Assembly (NCBI GenBank): GCA_016124665.1
Contig: WGNH01000041.1
Coordinates: forward strand, 1 to 52,373
Length of the DNA: 52,373 bases
Direction of reading: 5' to 3'
Origin: Alphaproteobacteria bacterium
GTDB lineage: Bacteria > Pseudomonadota > Alphaproteobacteria > Caulobacterales > Maricaulaceae
The first letter of the stretch is position 1. Each line of letters starts with the position of its first letter. Of the stretch, positions 36,365 to 44,419 are shown in pieces. A model generated the notes under the pieces. The model saw only the letters and a list, made by a program, of their open reading frames with translations, was not told the origin of the DNA and made no database searches. Made by a program: the position numbers and the translations under genes.

Positions 36365-37479
36365 CAGCTTTCTCCTGTTTCCGGGATCGCTTCGTCATGG
36401 GCCGCGGCGAGATAGGTCTCGGACCGCATTTCCATCAGGCGCGACGCCGTGCGTTCAAATTCGAAAGCCTCGTCGCCCGCTGGATAAAGATCATCCGGTT
36501 CGGCAGCGGCGCTCATGACCAGCTTGGTTTTGGCTTCGTAGAGCGCGTCAATCAATATGACAAAGCGCTTCGCCTCATTGCGCTTTTCCGGTGTCAGTTG
36601 CGGCACATCCCCGATCAGCACCGTATGGAATTGCGCGGCAATGGCGAGATAATCCGCCGCGCCCAGGGGCCGGGCGCATAATTCGGCAAAGGTGAAGCGG
36701 GCCACACCCGCCGCCTCGCGCGGCACCGGCACAGAGCGACCCTGAACAGTGAGAGTACAGGATTGCGGCTCGGCGCCTTGTGTCAGCCGGTTCCAGGCAT
36801 CGTCCAGCGCCGCATCCGCTTCGCGGCCCAGCGGCGTGTAATAGACCGGCGCAGCGGTCAGCTGCTGCAGGCGGTGATCAATCCCGGAGGCGATCTCCAT
36901 CACGTCGAGCCGCGATTTCAGCTCCGCGATGAAGGGCAGGAAAAGCTGGCGGTTGATACCATCCCTGTAGAGATCGTCCGGCACGCGATTGGAGGTCGCC
37001 ACCACGACCACGCCGATGTCGAACAATTGCTCGAACAGACGTCCCAGCAACATGGCATCTGCAATATCGGTGACCTGGAATTCGTCAAAACAGAGCAGGC
37101 GCGCCTCAACGGCAATGGCTTTTGCCACGGGCGGGATCGGATCATTCTGACCCTTCTTCCGCTCCAGCCGCTTGCGCCAGGCTCCGATGCGGGCGTGGGT
37201 TTCCTGCATGAATTCATGAAAATGCACTCGGCGCTTCTTCGCCACCGGAGCGGATTTGAAAAACAGATCCATCAGCATGGACTTTCCGCGCCCGACCCCG
37301 CCCCACAGGTAAAGCCCGCGCGGCGGCAGTGTCTTGCGCCGGAACCAGCCATCCCGGATGCGCCATTTCGACAGGCGCTGGTGCAAATCCGTCAGGGCAT
37401 TTGCCGCGGCGATCTGGCCCTCATCACGGGTCAGCTTGCCGGTCTTGATCCGTTTTTCGAGGTTGGCGAGCGGGGTCAT
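36364..37479 (-). CDS. zapE: Cell division ATPase ZapE (AFG1-like)
   Basis: AAA-type ATPase of 371 residues. In E. coli ZapE associates with the Z-ring under stress; in mitochondria the relative AFG1/LACE1 deals with misfolded proteins. Walker A is GGVGRGKS (60-67), Walker B is LLCFDEFQVTDI, and the family core RVHFHEFMQETHARIGAWRK is present. It follows a tiny membrane ORF with an ATGA overlap and is coupled to the O-methyltransferase downstream. In Alphaproteobacteria zapE is often near mdh, and here mdh lies about 3 kb away on the same strand. Confidence 0.95.
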   Translation of the reverse strand: MTPLANLEKRIKTGKLTRDEGQIAAANALTDLHQRLSKWRIRDGWFRRKTLPPRGLYLWGGVGRGKSMLMDLFFKSAPVAKKRRVHFHEFMQETHARIGAWRKRLERKKGQNDPIPPVAKAIAVEARLLCFDEFQVTDIADAMLLGRLFEQLFDIGVVVVATSNRVPDDLYRDGINRQLFLPFIAELKSRLDVMEIASGIDHRLQQLTAAPVYYTPLGREADAALDDAWNRLTQGAEPQSCTLTVQGRSVPVPREAAGVARFTFAELCARPLGAADYLAIAAQFHTVLIGDVPQLTPEKRNEAKRFVILIDALYEAKTKLVMSAAAEPDDLYPAGDEAFEFERTASRLMEMRSETYLAAAHDEAIPETGES

Positions 37480-37565
37480 GAAGAGAGAATCACCGCGGCC
37501 ACCAGCAGGCCGAAGGCAATGGTTGCGGCAGCCAGAAGATAGAGCGGACGTTTAATCTCTCGCAT
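37476..37565 (-). CDS. Very small single-span membrane peptide upstream of zapE
   Basis: Open frame of 29 codons: a basic start (MREIKRP) and then one continuous hydrophobic span ending in SS. Its TGA overlaps the zapE ATG by one frame-shifted step (ATGA at 37476-37479), a junction typical of real genes in this window. No Shine-Dalgarno sequence is seen upstream, which keeps confidence moderate. If real, it could act as a membrane anchor or small regulator for ZapE, or as a leader for translational coupling. Confidence 0.45.
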   Translation of the reverse strand: MREIKRPLYLLAAATIAFGLLVAAVILSS

Positions 37566-37632
37566 GACTGTTTGATGGCAGCGGGGTACGGGAATGGCAA
37601 GATGTCCCCTCACCACGAGACAAAGCAAACAA

Positions 37633-37759
37633 CGTCATCCCGGACGGAGCGAAGCGACGATCCGGGAACCATGCCGCCTGTCCCGCACAAGCGGGGAGCC
37701 ATCAAGAAAGTCACAGCATGGGTTCCGGGTTCTCGCCTACGGCTCACCCCGGAATGACG
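37633..37759. repeat. Nested inverted-repeat element, family C
   Basis: Outer ends CGTCATCCCGG (37633-37643) and CCGGAATGACG (37749-37759) pair with one mismatch. A middle stem pairs 37665-37674 with 37716-37726 with one bulge, and CCCGC-ACAA-GCGGG (37682-37695) is an inner hairpin. CCCGGA/TCCGGG (37639-37666) offers an alternative arm. It lies in the 222-base gap between the zapE leader ORF and the thioesterase stop. The CGTCATCCCGGA opening is of a kind widespread between alphaproteobacterial genes. Confidence 0.75.
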
Positions 37760-37787
37760 GATTGGCATGAACTCGAAGGAGGCTGGC

Positions 37788-38216
37788 CTAACGCAGCCTC
37801 TCCAGCACCGCCCGGAAATCGGCCGGCAGGGGTTCGGGCCGGCGGGCTTTGGCGTCGACATAGACATGGACGAAGAAGGCCTCGGCAGCGGGGCTGTCTG
37901 CATTCTTCGCGAAAGCCCCGACCTCATAGCGCACCGAGGAATTGCCGATATGGGTGACACGCAGGCCGACATCGATGCATTCCGGATAGGCGAGCGACGC
38001 AAAATACCGGCAGCCGGATTCCACCACCAGGCCGATCTGGTCGCTGGTCGCCGGGTCGAGCACCCCGGCTTCGATCAGGTGCCGGTTCACGACCGTATCG
38101 AGCAGCTCGTAATAGACGACATTATTGAGATGGCCGTAGACATCATTGTCCTGCCAGCGCGTGGCGATCTCGATGAAGACGGGATAGTCGGCCCGGCCGG
38201 TCTGCGCCCCGCTCAT
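37788..38216 (-). CDS. Acyl-CoA thioesterase (4HBT hotdog family)
   Basis: Hotdog thioesterase of 142 residues. The catalytic motif is WQDNDVYGHLNNVVYYELLD (about 19-38), with Asp21 in the position of the usual catalytic Asp; VVESGCRYFASLAYPECIDV continues the core. It overlaps the iron alcohol dehydrogenase gene by four bases (ATGA) and is the last gene of a likely three-gene run after mmsA and the dehydrogenase. It is closer to fatty-acyl or YbgC-like enzymes than the one at 18736-19182. Substrate unknown. Confidence 0.88.
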   Translation of the reverse strand: MSGAQTGRADYPVFIEIATRWQDNDVYGHLNNVVYYELLDTVVNRHLIEAGVLDPATSDQIGLVVESGCRYFASLAYPECIDVGLRVTHIGNSSVRYEVGAFAKNADSPAAEAFFVHVYVDAKARRPEPLPADFRAVLERLR

Positions 38217-39352
38217 ACGATCTCCTCATAGAGCCGGACAATGTCGTCATAGGTCAGTTCGCGCGGATTGTTCGGCAGCAGACGGTCATTGGCCGCCACA
38301 TCCTCGGCCATGCGCGGAATGTCATTGTGCGAGATGCCCAGTTGCGACAGGCGGCGCTCGATGCCCGTGGCCCCGGCGATGCGTTCCATTTCCGCGATCA
38401 GCCCGGCCGACGAGGCTTCCAGCCCCATATGCGCGGCCATTTCAGCGTAGAGGTCTTCGGCGGCCGCAGCGTTGAATTTCAGCACCGGCGGCAGGACGAC
38501 CGAATTGGAAAGCCCGTGCGGCACATGGAATATCCCGCCCAGCGGATAGGCCATGGCATGGACCGCACCGACGGGCGAGTTGGAGAAGGCCTGCCCGGCC
38601 AGCATGGCGCCCAGCAGCATGTCGCCGCGCGCCTCGATGTTGGCGGGCTCATCGCAGGCGGTGAGGATCGCGCCCTGCAGTTTTTTCAGCGCTGCCAGCG
38701 CCAGCGCATCGGAAACCGGGTTTTTCGAGCGCTTGTTGGTGAAGGCCTCGATGGCGTGGACCATGGCATCAATGCCGGTCGCCGCCGTGGCATGACGCGG
38801 CAGGCCGAGTGTCAGCTCCGGATCAAGGATCGCCATATCAGCATAGAGCGCGCCGGAGGCGATGCCGCGCTTGGAGGTCGCGCCGGTGGTCAGCACCGCA
38901 ACATTGGTGACTTCCGACCCGGTGCCTGCCGTGGTCGGGATCATGATGGAGGGCAGGCCGGACACCCGCACCTGCTCGACGCCGTACATTTCCGGCAGCG
39001 GCTGATCGCCGCCCGCCAGCAGGGACACCACCTTGGCCGTGTCCATGGGTGAGCCGCCGCCAAAGGCGATGATGGCCTGCGCGCCGAATTCGCGCGCTTT
39101 CGCGGCGGCGTCCAGAACCACCTTTTCGGGCGGATCCGCCACTACCTCGTCAAAGACGAAGACGTCAAACCCGTCCGCTTTCAGCGCGGCGAGCGCATCA
39201 TCGATCAGCCCTGCCGCGCGGACGCCGGTATCGGTGACGAAGAAGAGGCGTTTAGCCTCTTTCAGGACCGGCGCGGCGAGCGTGGCCAGACGCTTGGACG
39301 CGCCAGCTTCAAAGACGATGTGCGGAACGGTGCGGAAAGAAAAATTGTGCAT
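38213..39352 (-). CDS. Iron-containing alcohol dehydrogenase
   Basis: Group III (Fe) NAD(P)-dependent alcohol dehydrogenase of 379 residues. The cofactor loop is GGGSPMDTAKVV (98-109). Metal ligands fit Asp195 and His199 (GIDAMVHAIEAF), His265 (VGAVHAMAYPLGG) and His279 (FHVPHGLSN). The ATG at 39352 precedes HNFSFRTVPHIVFEAG; an upstream start at 39388 has no family support. It is separated from mmsA by 165 bases, most of them a structured repeat. The alcohol is unknown; the mmsA neighbour hints at branched-chain or short hydroxy-acid breakdown. Confidence 0.93.
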   Translation of the reverse strand: MHNFSFRTVPHIVFEAGASKRLATLAAPVLKEAKRLFFVTDTGVRAAGLIDDALAALKADGFDVFVFDEVVADPPEKVVLDAAAKAREFGAQAIIAFGGGSPMDTAKVVSLLAGGDQPLPEMYGVEQVRVSGLPSIMIPTTAGTGSEVTNVAVLTTGATSKRGIASGALYADMAILDPELTLGLPRHATAATGIDAMVHAIEAFTNKRSKNPVSDALALAALKKLQGAILTACDEPANIEARGDMLLGAMLAGQAFSNSPVGAVHAMAYPLGGIFHVPHGLSNSVVLPPVLKFNAAAAEDLYAEMAAHMGLEASSAGLIAEMERIAGATGIERRLSQLGISHNDIPRMAEDVAANDRLLPNNPRELTYDDIVRLYEEIV

Positions 39353-39393
39353 GGCGCGGGAGATTAGCCGCGTCTTGCCGCGTGACAAGTCTC

Positions 39394-39512
39394 AACCCCT
39401 CACCCTCGAAAGCCACCCACGGCATGGGTGGCTTTCTCTACCCTCTCCCCTTCAAAGGGGAGAGGGAAAGGGTGCGAAATCGCCTTGCGATGAGCAACCC
39501 GGGTGAGGGGTT
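39394..39512. repeat. Multi-arm inverted-repeat element, family B
   Basis: Ends AACCCCTCACCC (39394-39405) and GGGTGAGGGGTT (39501-39512) are a perfect 12-bp inverted repeat. Inside are GAAAGCCACCCA/TGGGTGGCTTTC (39408-39436, 12 bp), CCCTCTCCCCTT/AAGGGGAGAGGG (39441-39466, 12 bp, 2-base loop) and a third arm GGGTGC/GCAACCC (39470-39500) enclosing ATCGC/GCGAT. It begins 5 bases after the mmsA stop on the minus strand. Confidence 0.9.
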
Positions 39513-39517
39513 CGCCC

Positions 39518-41014
39518 CTACCCCATCGTGGGGATGACAAACGCCTGGTCGCCGATATCGCCGGTGGGCCAGCGCTGGGTCACGGTCTTGATCTTGGTGA
39601 AGAAGCGGATGCCCTCGGTGCCGTACTGGTTGGTGTCGGTGAAGGCCGAGCGCTTCCAGCCGCCAAAGGAGTGATAGGCGACCGGCACCGGGATCGGCAC
39701 ATTGATGCCGACCATGCCGACCTGGACCTTGGCGGCAAATTCGCGCGCCGCGAGGCCATTGCGGGTGAAGATGGCAACACCGTTGCCATATTGATGGTCG
39801 CTGGGCAGATGGGCCGCCTCGTCGAGATTTTCGGCACGGACGACCTGCAGGACCGGACCAAAGATTTCCTCTTCATAGGTCTTCATGCCGGGTTTGACAT
39901 TGTCAAACAGGGTCGGGCCGATGAAGAATCCGTTCTCGTGGCCCTGCAGCTTGAAGCCGCGGCCATCGAGCAGGAGGTCGGCACCCTCTTCCACACCCAA
40001 CGTGATATAGTCCTCGACGCGCTGCTTGTGGGCGGCAGAGACGACCGGGCCGTAATGCGCGTCGCCATCGGTAGAGACGCCGACGCGGAGTTTTTTCGCT
40101 TCGTCCAGCATGCGCCCGACGAATTCATCCGCCGTATCCTTGCCGACCGGCACGGCCACGGGCAGCGCCATGCAGCGTTCGCCGGCCGAGCCGAAGGCGG
40201 CGCCGAGGAAGTCGTTGACGACCTGGTCCATATCCGCATCCGGCATGATGATGCCGTGGTTTTTCGCGCCGCCCATGGCCTGGAAACGCTTGCCCTGCTC
40301 TGTGCAGGTGCGGGCGATATAGTGCGCAATGTCGGAGGAGCCGACGAAGGAGACCGCCTTCACATCGTCATGGGTGAGGAGCGCGTCCACTGCCTGCTTG
40401 TCGCCATGCACGATCTGCAGCACGCCTTCGGGCAGGCCGGCCTCCATCCACAATTCGGCGAGGCGGACGGGAACTGACGGATCTTTCTCCGACGGTTTCA
40501 GCACCAGCGCATTGCCGGTGGCGATCGACATGCCCATGAACCACATCGGGATCATGGCCGGGAAGTTGAACGGCGAAATGCCGGCGACCACGCCCAGCGG
40601 CTGACGCATGGAATAGACATCAATGCCCGGCCCGGCGCTGTCGGTGTATTCGCCCTTCATCAGATGCGGCACGCCGCAGGCAAATTCGATGACTTCCAGG
40701 CCGCGGATGATATCACCCTTTGAATCGGCGATCACCTTGCCATGCTCGGAGGAGAGAAGGAGCGCCAGCTCGTCCATCTCGGCTTCGACGAGATTTTTAT
40801 ACGCCATCAGCACGCGGGCGCGGCGCTGGGGATTCATCGCCGCCCAGATCCGCTGACCCTTCTTGGCGCCTTCCACCGCGTGGGCCACCTCGGCCTCATC
40901 CGCAAATTGCACGCGCGCCTGCACCTCGCCCGTATTGGGGTTGTAAACGTCGCCGAAGCGGCCGGTCTTGCCGGTGAAGCTCTGGCCGTCGATGAAGTGA
41001 TTGATCTCGCGCAT
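39518..41014 (-). CDS. mmsA: CoA-acylating methylmalonate-semialdehyde dehydrogenase
   Basis: Aldehyde dehydrogenase of 498 residues that converts methylmalonate semialdehyde (valine breakdown) or malonate semialdehyde to propionyl- or acetyl-CoA. The MmsA-specific site GSAGERCMALPVA holds catalytic Cys281; Asn150 (SPFNFP) and Lys173 (VLKPSEKDP) are in place, and VGSSDIAHYIA is the cofactor loop. The ATG at 41014 has GGGAGAGACGAG upstream; the longer frame to 41278 runs through a hairpin and a repeat and is rejected. A structured repeat begins just after the stop. Confidence 0.95.
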   Translation of the reverse strand: MREINHFIDGQSFTGKTGRFGDVYNPNTGEVQARVQFADEAEVAHAVEGAKKGQRIWAAMNPQRRARVLMAYKNLVEAEMDELALLLSSEHGKVIADSKGDIIRGLEVIEFACGVPHLMKGEYTDSAGPGIDVYSMRQPLGVVAGISPFNFPAMIPMWFMGMSIATGNALVLKPSEKDPSVPVRLAELWMEAGLPEGVLQIVHGDKQAVDALLTHDDVKAVSFVGSSDIAHYIARTCTEQGKRFQAMGGAKNHGIIMPDADMDQVVNDFLGAAFGSAGERCMALPVAVPVGKDTADEFVGRMLDEAKKLRVGVSTDGDAHYGPVVSAAHKQRVEDYITLGVEEGADLLLDGRGFKLQGHENGFFIGPTLFDNVKPGMKTYEEEIFGPVLQVVRAENLDEAAHLPSDHQYGNGVAIFTRNGLAAREFAAKVQVGMVGINVPIPVPVAYHSFGGWKRSAFTDTNQYGTEGIRFFTKIKTVTQRWPTGDIGDQAFVIPTMG

Positions 41015-41122
41015 CTCGTCTCTCCCTCGCCCTGGCGGGCGGTCATCTGGTGTTGGCGCTGATATCGCGCCTGAGGGCGCGCGCGTCAAATGGCGAGGTG
41101 TGTGGTCAGGTGTCGCTGTCTG

Positions 41123-41153
41123 TTTTCCCCTCCCCTTGATGGGGAGGGGAAAA
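41123..41153. other. Perfect 13-bp hairpin upstream of mmsA
   Basis: TTTTCCCCTCCCC (41123-41135), TTGAT, GGGGAGGGGAAAA (41141-41153). It sits between the divergent mmsA and orphan genes and directly abuts repeat A copy 2. The A/T runs on both sides make it look like a bidirectional terminator, but no gene ends here. The stem core resembles one arm of repeat B. Confidence 0.7.
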
Positions 41154-41161
41154 TCTGCGTG

Positions 41162-41223
41162 CTTCGAGGCTTTTCTTGCGAAAAGCACCTCATCCCGAGG
41201 TGCGAACAAAGTGAGCCTCGAAG
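41162..41223. repeat. Multi-arm inverted-repeat element, family A, copy 2
   Basis: Ends CTTCGAGGCT (41162-41171) and AGCCTCGAAG (41214-41223), identical to those of copy 1 at 19503. Inner arms are GCTTTTC-TTGC-GAAAAGC (41169-41186) and CACCTC/GAGGTG (41186-41202). The first arm differs in sequence from copy 1 yet still pairs fully. It lies 55 bases before the orphan gene start. Confidence 0.85.
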
Positions 41224-41278
41224 GAGGCCTCACGCTCGCCATATTCTGCGATAGTCTCCCAAAGAGAGGGAGGCGCAC

Positions 41279-41821
41279 ATGATTTTTCGATGGTTCGGAT
41301 CACTGGCCGGAGCCGCCGTGCTCACTGTCGCCACCTATCTGGCCATGCCCGCGATGTTACGTGTTGAAAGCATGGAGGCCGTAGAGGAATTTCACCGCCT
41401 TTATGAATTTTACAATATAAGAGAGGAACGAGCTCCTTTCTGGCAACCTATTGTTTGTGAACACTGCTATTTCGATAATACCCGGGTTGTTGGCGAGGCT
41501 ATCGTGCTGGATGAATTGCGGTTTGTTCGTCGCGGTCACACGAGCGATTACGGTCCCCTCTGTCATTCGGAATTCACGACATACGTCTTACCGGACAGGC
41601 CTCTCTCTTCTTATTACCAAGTTTTGGCTACTGTTTCGGCAGTTCAGCAGGTTAACTGGTCCATCGACCGAACGCTCGATCAGTGCCGTGGCATTTATTT
41701 TTGCCCGGCTGCGGCTGACTATCAAGCTATTGACGAATTGATTGGTTGCCTCGGACAGCACGAGTTGCCGGTTGGAGAACACCGGCTCACCATCGCGTTC
41801 TCGGGAAGGACAACCCCCTAA
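41279..41821 (+). CDS. Orphan protein with N-terminal membrane anchor, AT-richer than neighbours
   Basis: Protein of 180 residues, not recognised. One hydrophobic segment (about 8-27) could be a signal anchor. The rest is soluble with five cysteines (CEHCY, then CHSEF, CRGIYFC and GCLGQ further on) that could form disulfides outside the cytoplasm. The coding sequence is visibly less GC-rich at third positions than its neighbours, which suggests recent acquisition or weak selection. No good ribosome-binding site except GAGGGAGGCGC just before the ATG. It stands alone between mmsA and divL, next to a repeat. Confidence 0.6.
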   Translation: MIFRWFGSLAGAAVLTVATYLAMPAMLRVESMEAVEEFHRLYEFYNIREERAPFWQPIVCEHCYFDNTRVVGEAIVLDELRFVRRGHTSDYGPLCHSEFTTYVLPDRPLSSYYQVLATVSAVQQVNWSIDRTLDQCRGIYFCPAAADYQAIDELIGCLGQHELPVGEHRLTIAFSGRTTP

Positions 41822-41902
41822 CCCACATCCCCCCTCCCCCTCGATTCGCGAAGCGGTTAGAGTGGTGATTCGAAAAGGCGGGCGCTCGCGCTGTCTTTAT
41901 CC

Positions 41903-44419
41903 ATGGGGGACTTCGCCGGTATGCCCGAAGGCGGGATCAACATAACCGAGATCGTCTCGATTTCCGTCACGCTGGCGGCCGTTGTGTTCGGCCTGATTGC
42001 CGGCCTCTGGGCCTACCGCCTGACCGCAGGCGCACGGGCGGCGCAGACCCTTTGGCGCAAGCGTTCCCGCGAACTGGAAGACCGGATTGCCCGCGCCGAT
42101 GGCGTGTTCGGGGCGTTTCCCGGCCTGGTGCTGGTGTGGGACGAGGTGCCGGAGCTGGAGGATGGCAAGCTGGACGGCTGGGGGCGGCCGCGCATTTTCG
42201 GCTCGCCGACCGCGCTGGCCAGCCTGTTGAAATTTGCCGAAGCCAGCGAGGGCCCGGACCCGGCCGGCCTTCTGCTGGAAGGTGTGGCAGATTATGAAGC
42301 GCGTTCGGCGGGCGGAAATGACACCACGCTGCGCCGCCGTTTTGCCGAACTGATTGCCGATGGCCGGCCCTTCTCGATGACCATTATCGGCCCGGAAGGC
42401 CGCTTTCTGGAGGCCGATGCCCGCGCCGCCGGAACCCAGCTGGTTGTCTGGCTGTCGGATGCCACCATAAGGGGGCTGGATGAATCCGAGGCCCGGGGCC
42501 GGGTCGAGGATGCCCGCCGTCAGCTGGAAGCCGACCCAATTGCCATTCTCGACACGCTGGAGCGCGCGCCCTATCCCGCCTGGCGGATGAATGCGACGGG
42601 CCGCATTGTCTGGGCCAATGCCGCCTATGCCCGCGCCGTGGAGGTGGATACAGCCGCCGCTGTTCTGGAAAAACAGATCGCGCTGGAACCGGCGATCCGG
42701 GATCTGGCGATGGAAGCGGCGAAATCAGGCGAAGCCGTCTCGGCGCTGAAACCCGTCGTGGTCGAAGGCTCGCGCCGGGCGCTGGATCTGGTCAGTTTTC
42801 CGATTTCGGGCGGTGCCGCCGGGTTTGCGCTGGATGTGACCGATGGCGAGGAAGCCAAGACCGCGCTGAAACGCTTCCGCCGCGCCTTTGATGATACGCT
42901 GGACCAGCTGGCCGAGGCGGTGGCCGTGTTTGACCGCGGCCAGAAGATGGTCTTCCGCAATACCGCGTTCGACAATCTCTTCGGTCTGGACCGGCAAATG
43001 CTGGACAGCCGTCCCGGCCATGGCGAAATGCTGGACCGGCTGCGCGAGGCCCGCAAAATTCCCGAGCAGGCGGATTATGCCGGCTGGAAGAAAGCCGAGC
43101 TGGCCCGCTATGAGGATGCGCCGGATGCGGAAATTCCGGACGAGCTGTGGAATCTGCCGGACGGGCGCACGCTGCGGGTGGCGCGCCAGCGCAATCCGCT
43201 GGGCGGCCTGCTTATGGTGTTCGAGGACAAGACGGACGAGCTTGCCCTGCGCTCCCGCTATAACACGCTGATCAATGTGCAGCGCGCGACGCTGGACAAG
43301 CTGCACGAGGCAGTGGCGGTGTTCGGGTCTGACGGCCGCCTGCGCCTGCACAATTCCGAATTCGAGCGTTTGTGGAATCTGGAAGCAGCCGAGCTCGACG
43401 GACAGCCGGAGCTGGAAATCGTCGCGGAGAAGTGCTCGGCCCTGTTCGACAATCCTGGCGTCTGGGCCGACATGAAAGCCCGCGTTGCCGATCCGAGCCC
43501 GGAAGCGCGCCGCCATGTTACCGGCGAGATGGAACGCGAGGACGGCAAGGTTCTGGTCTGGCTGTCACGCCCGCTGCCCGATGGCGCCACGCTGATTGCC
43601 TGGCAGGACGTGACCGACAGCCGCCGCATCGAGGAAGCGCTGCGCGAGCGCGCCGAGGCGCTGGAAGCCTCCGAACGCATCAAGGGCGAGTTTGTCGAGC
43701 ATGTCAGCTATCAGCTGCGCACGCCGCTGACCACGATCACCGGCTATGCCGACATGATCCTGCAGGGCATTGCCGGCGAGCTGAGCGATCAGCAGAAGAA
43801 TTATCTCGGCTATGTGCGCTCGGCCGCGGACGAGTTGGAGAAGATGGTCACCGACATTCTCGATGTCGCCGCCATTGATGCCGGTCAGCTCGAACTCGAC
43901 CCCACCGATGTCGATCTCAAGGCGCTGGCCTCGGATGCCGTCGAATTGCTCGCCTCGAAAGCCGAACATGCCGGTGTCCGTCTGGCCGTCAATGCGCCGT
44001 CCGGCGAGGCGGTGATCACCGGCGACGCCAAGCGCTTGCGCCAGATCACGGTCAATCTGTTGTCGAATGCGCTGAACCACACGCCGCGTAATGGGCGCAT
44101 CACGCTGACCGTGAAACGCGACGAAGATGGTGCATCCATCACTGTGGCCGATACCGGTGAAGGCATTTCAGCCGACCGGCAGGCGCGGGTGTTCGAACGC
44201 TTCGAGCGCGGACAGCGCGGCGGGGCGGGCCTCGGTCTCGCCCTGGTCAAGGAAATTGTCGAAATGCATGGTGGATGGGTCGATCTCGCCTCGGCCCCGG
44301 AAGAGGGCACGACGGTGGTCTGTCATCTGCCGGTGATTGCCCGGGTTGCGAATGCGCCGGAGCTGGATCTCACAGGGTTGTTGCGTCCCGCCGGACAAAA
44401 AGCCGCCGCGGACGGCTAG
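41903..44419 (+). CDS. divL: DivL-type unorthodox histidine kinase (tyrosine at H-box)
   Basis: Polarity and cell-cycle regulator; in Caulobacter DivL acts on the CckA-CtrA phosphorelay and binds DivK. The 838 residues contain one membrane span (17-39), several PAS regions (about 215-320, 325-445 and 455-575), a dimerisation domain and a kinase ATPase domain. The H-box reads EHVSYQLRTPLTTITGYADM: Tyr603 stands where kinases carry the phospho-accepting histidine, the hallmark of DivL. The N-box (NLLSNALNHTP), G1 (VADTGEGIS) and G2 (GAGLGLALVKE) motifs are intact. Start 41903 lacks a clear Shine-Dalgarno sequence; ATG 41921 is possible. Confidence 0.9.
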   Translation: MGDFAGMPEGGINITEIVSISVTLAAVVFGLIAGLWAYRLTAGARAAQTLWRKRSRELEDRIARADGVFGAFPGLVLVWDEVPELEDGKLDGWGRPRIFGSPTALASLLKFAEASEGPDPAGLLLEGVADYEARSAGGNDTTLRRRFAELIADGRPFSMTIIGPEGRFLEADARAAGTQLVVWLSDATIRGLDESEARGRVEDARRQLEADPIAILDTLERAPYPAWRMNATGRIVWANAAYARAVEVDTAAAVLEKQIALEPAIRDLAMEAAKSGEAVSALKPVVVEGSRRALDLVSFPISGGAAGFALDVTDGEEAKTALKRFRRAFDDTLDQLAEAVAVFDRGQKMVFRNTAFDNLFGLDRQMLDSRPGHGEMLDRLREARKIPEQADYAGWKKAELARYEDAPDAEIPDELWNLPDGRTLRVARQRNPLGGLLMVFEDKTDELALRSRYNTLINVQRATLDKLHEAVAVFGSDGRLRLHNSEFERLWNLEAAELDGQPELEIVAEKCSALFDNPGVWADMKARVADPSPEARRHVTGEMEREDGKVLVWLSRPLPDGATLIAWQDVTDSRRIEEALRERAEALEASERIKGEFVEHVSYQLRTPLTTITGYADMILQGIAGELSDQQKNYLGYVRSAADELEKMVTDILDVAAIDAGQLELDPTDVDLKALASDAVELLASKAEHAGVRLAVNAPSGEAVITGDAKRLRQITVNLLSNALNHTPRNGRITLTVKRDEDGASITVADTGEGISADRQARVFERFERGQRGGAGLGLALVKEIVEMHGGWVDLASAPEEGTTVVCHLPVIARVANAPELDLTGLLRPAGQKAAADG

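Noticed and set aside
39394-39512. CRISPR-like or tandem repeat array
   Set aside because: The repeated units are inverted arms of one structure, not direct repeats with spacers, and no cas gene is in the window.
39503-40477. 324-residue plus-strand frame over mmsA
   Set aside because: Antisense shadow of mmsA, starting within a repeat element.
41015-41278. N-terminal extension of mmsA through repeat A and the hairpin
   Set aside because: The extra 88 residues are low-complexity readings of repeat DNA, while ATG 41014 has a good ribosome-binding site and starts at the family N-terminus.
41903-44419. divL as an inactivated histidine kinase pseudogene
   Set aside because: The frame is open over 838 residues, the ATP-binding motifs are intact and tyrosine at this place is the normal DivL state.
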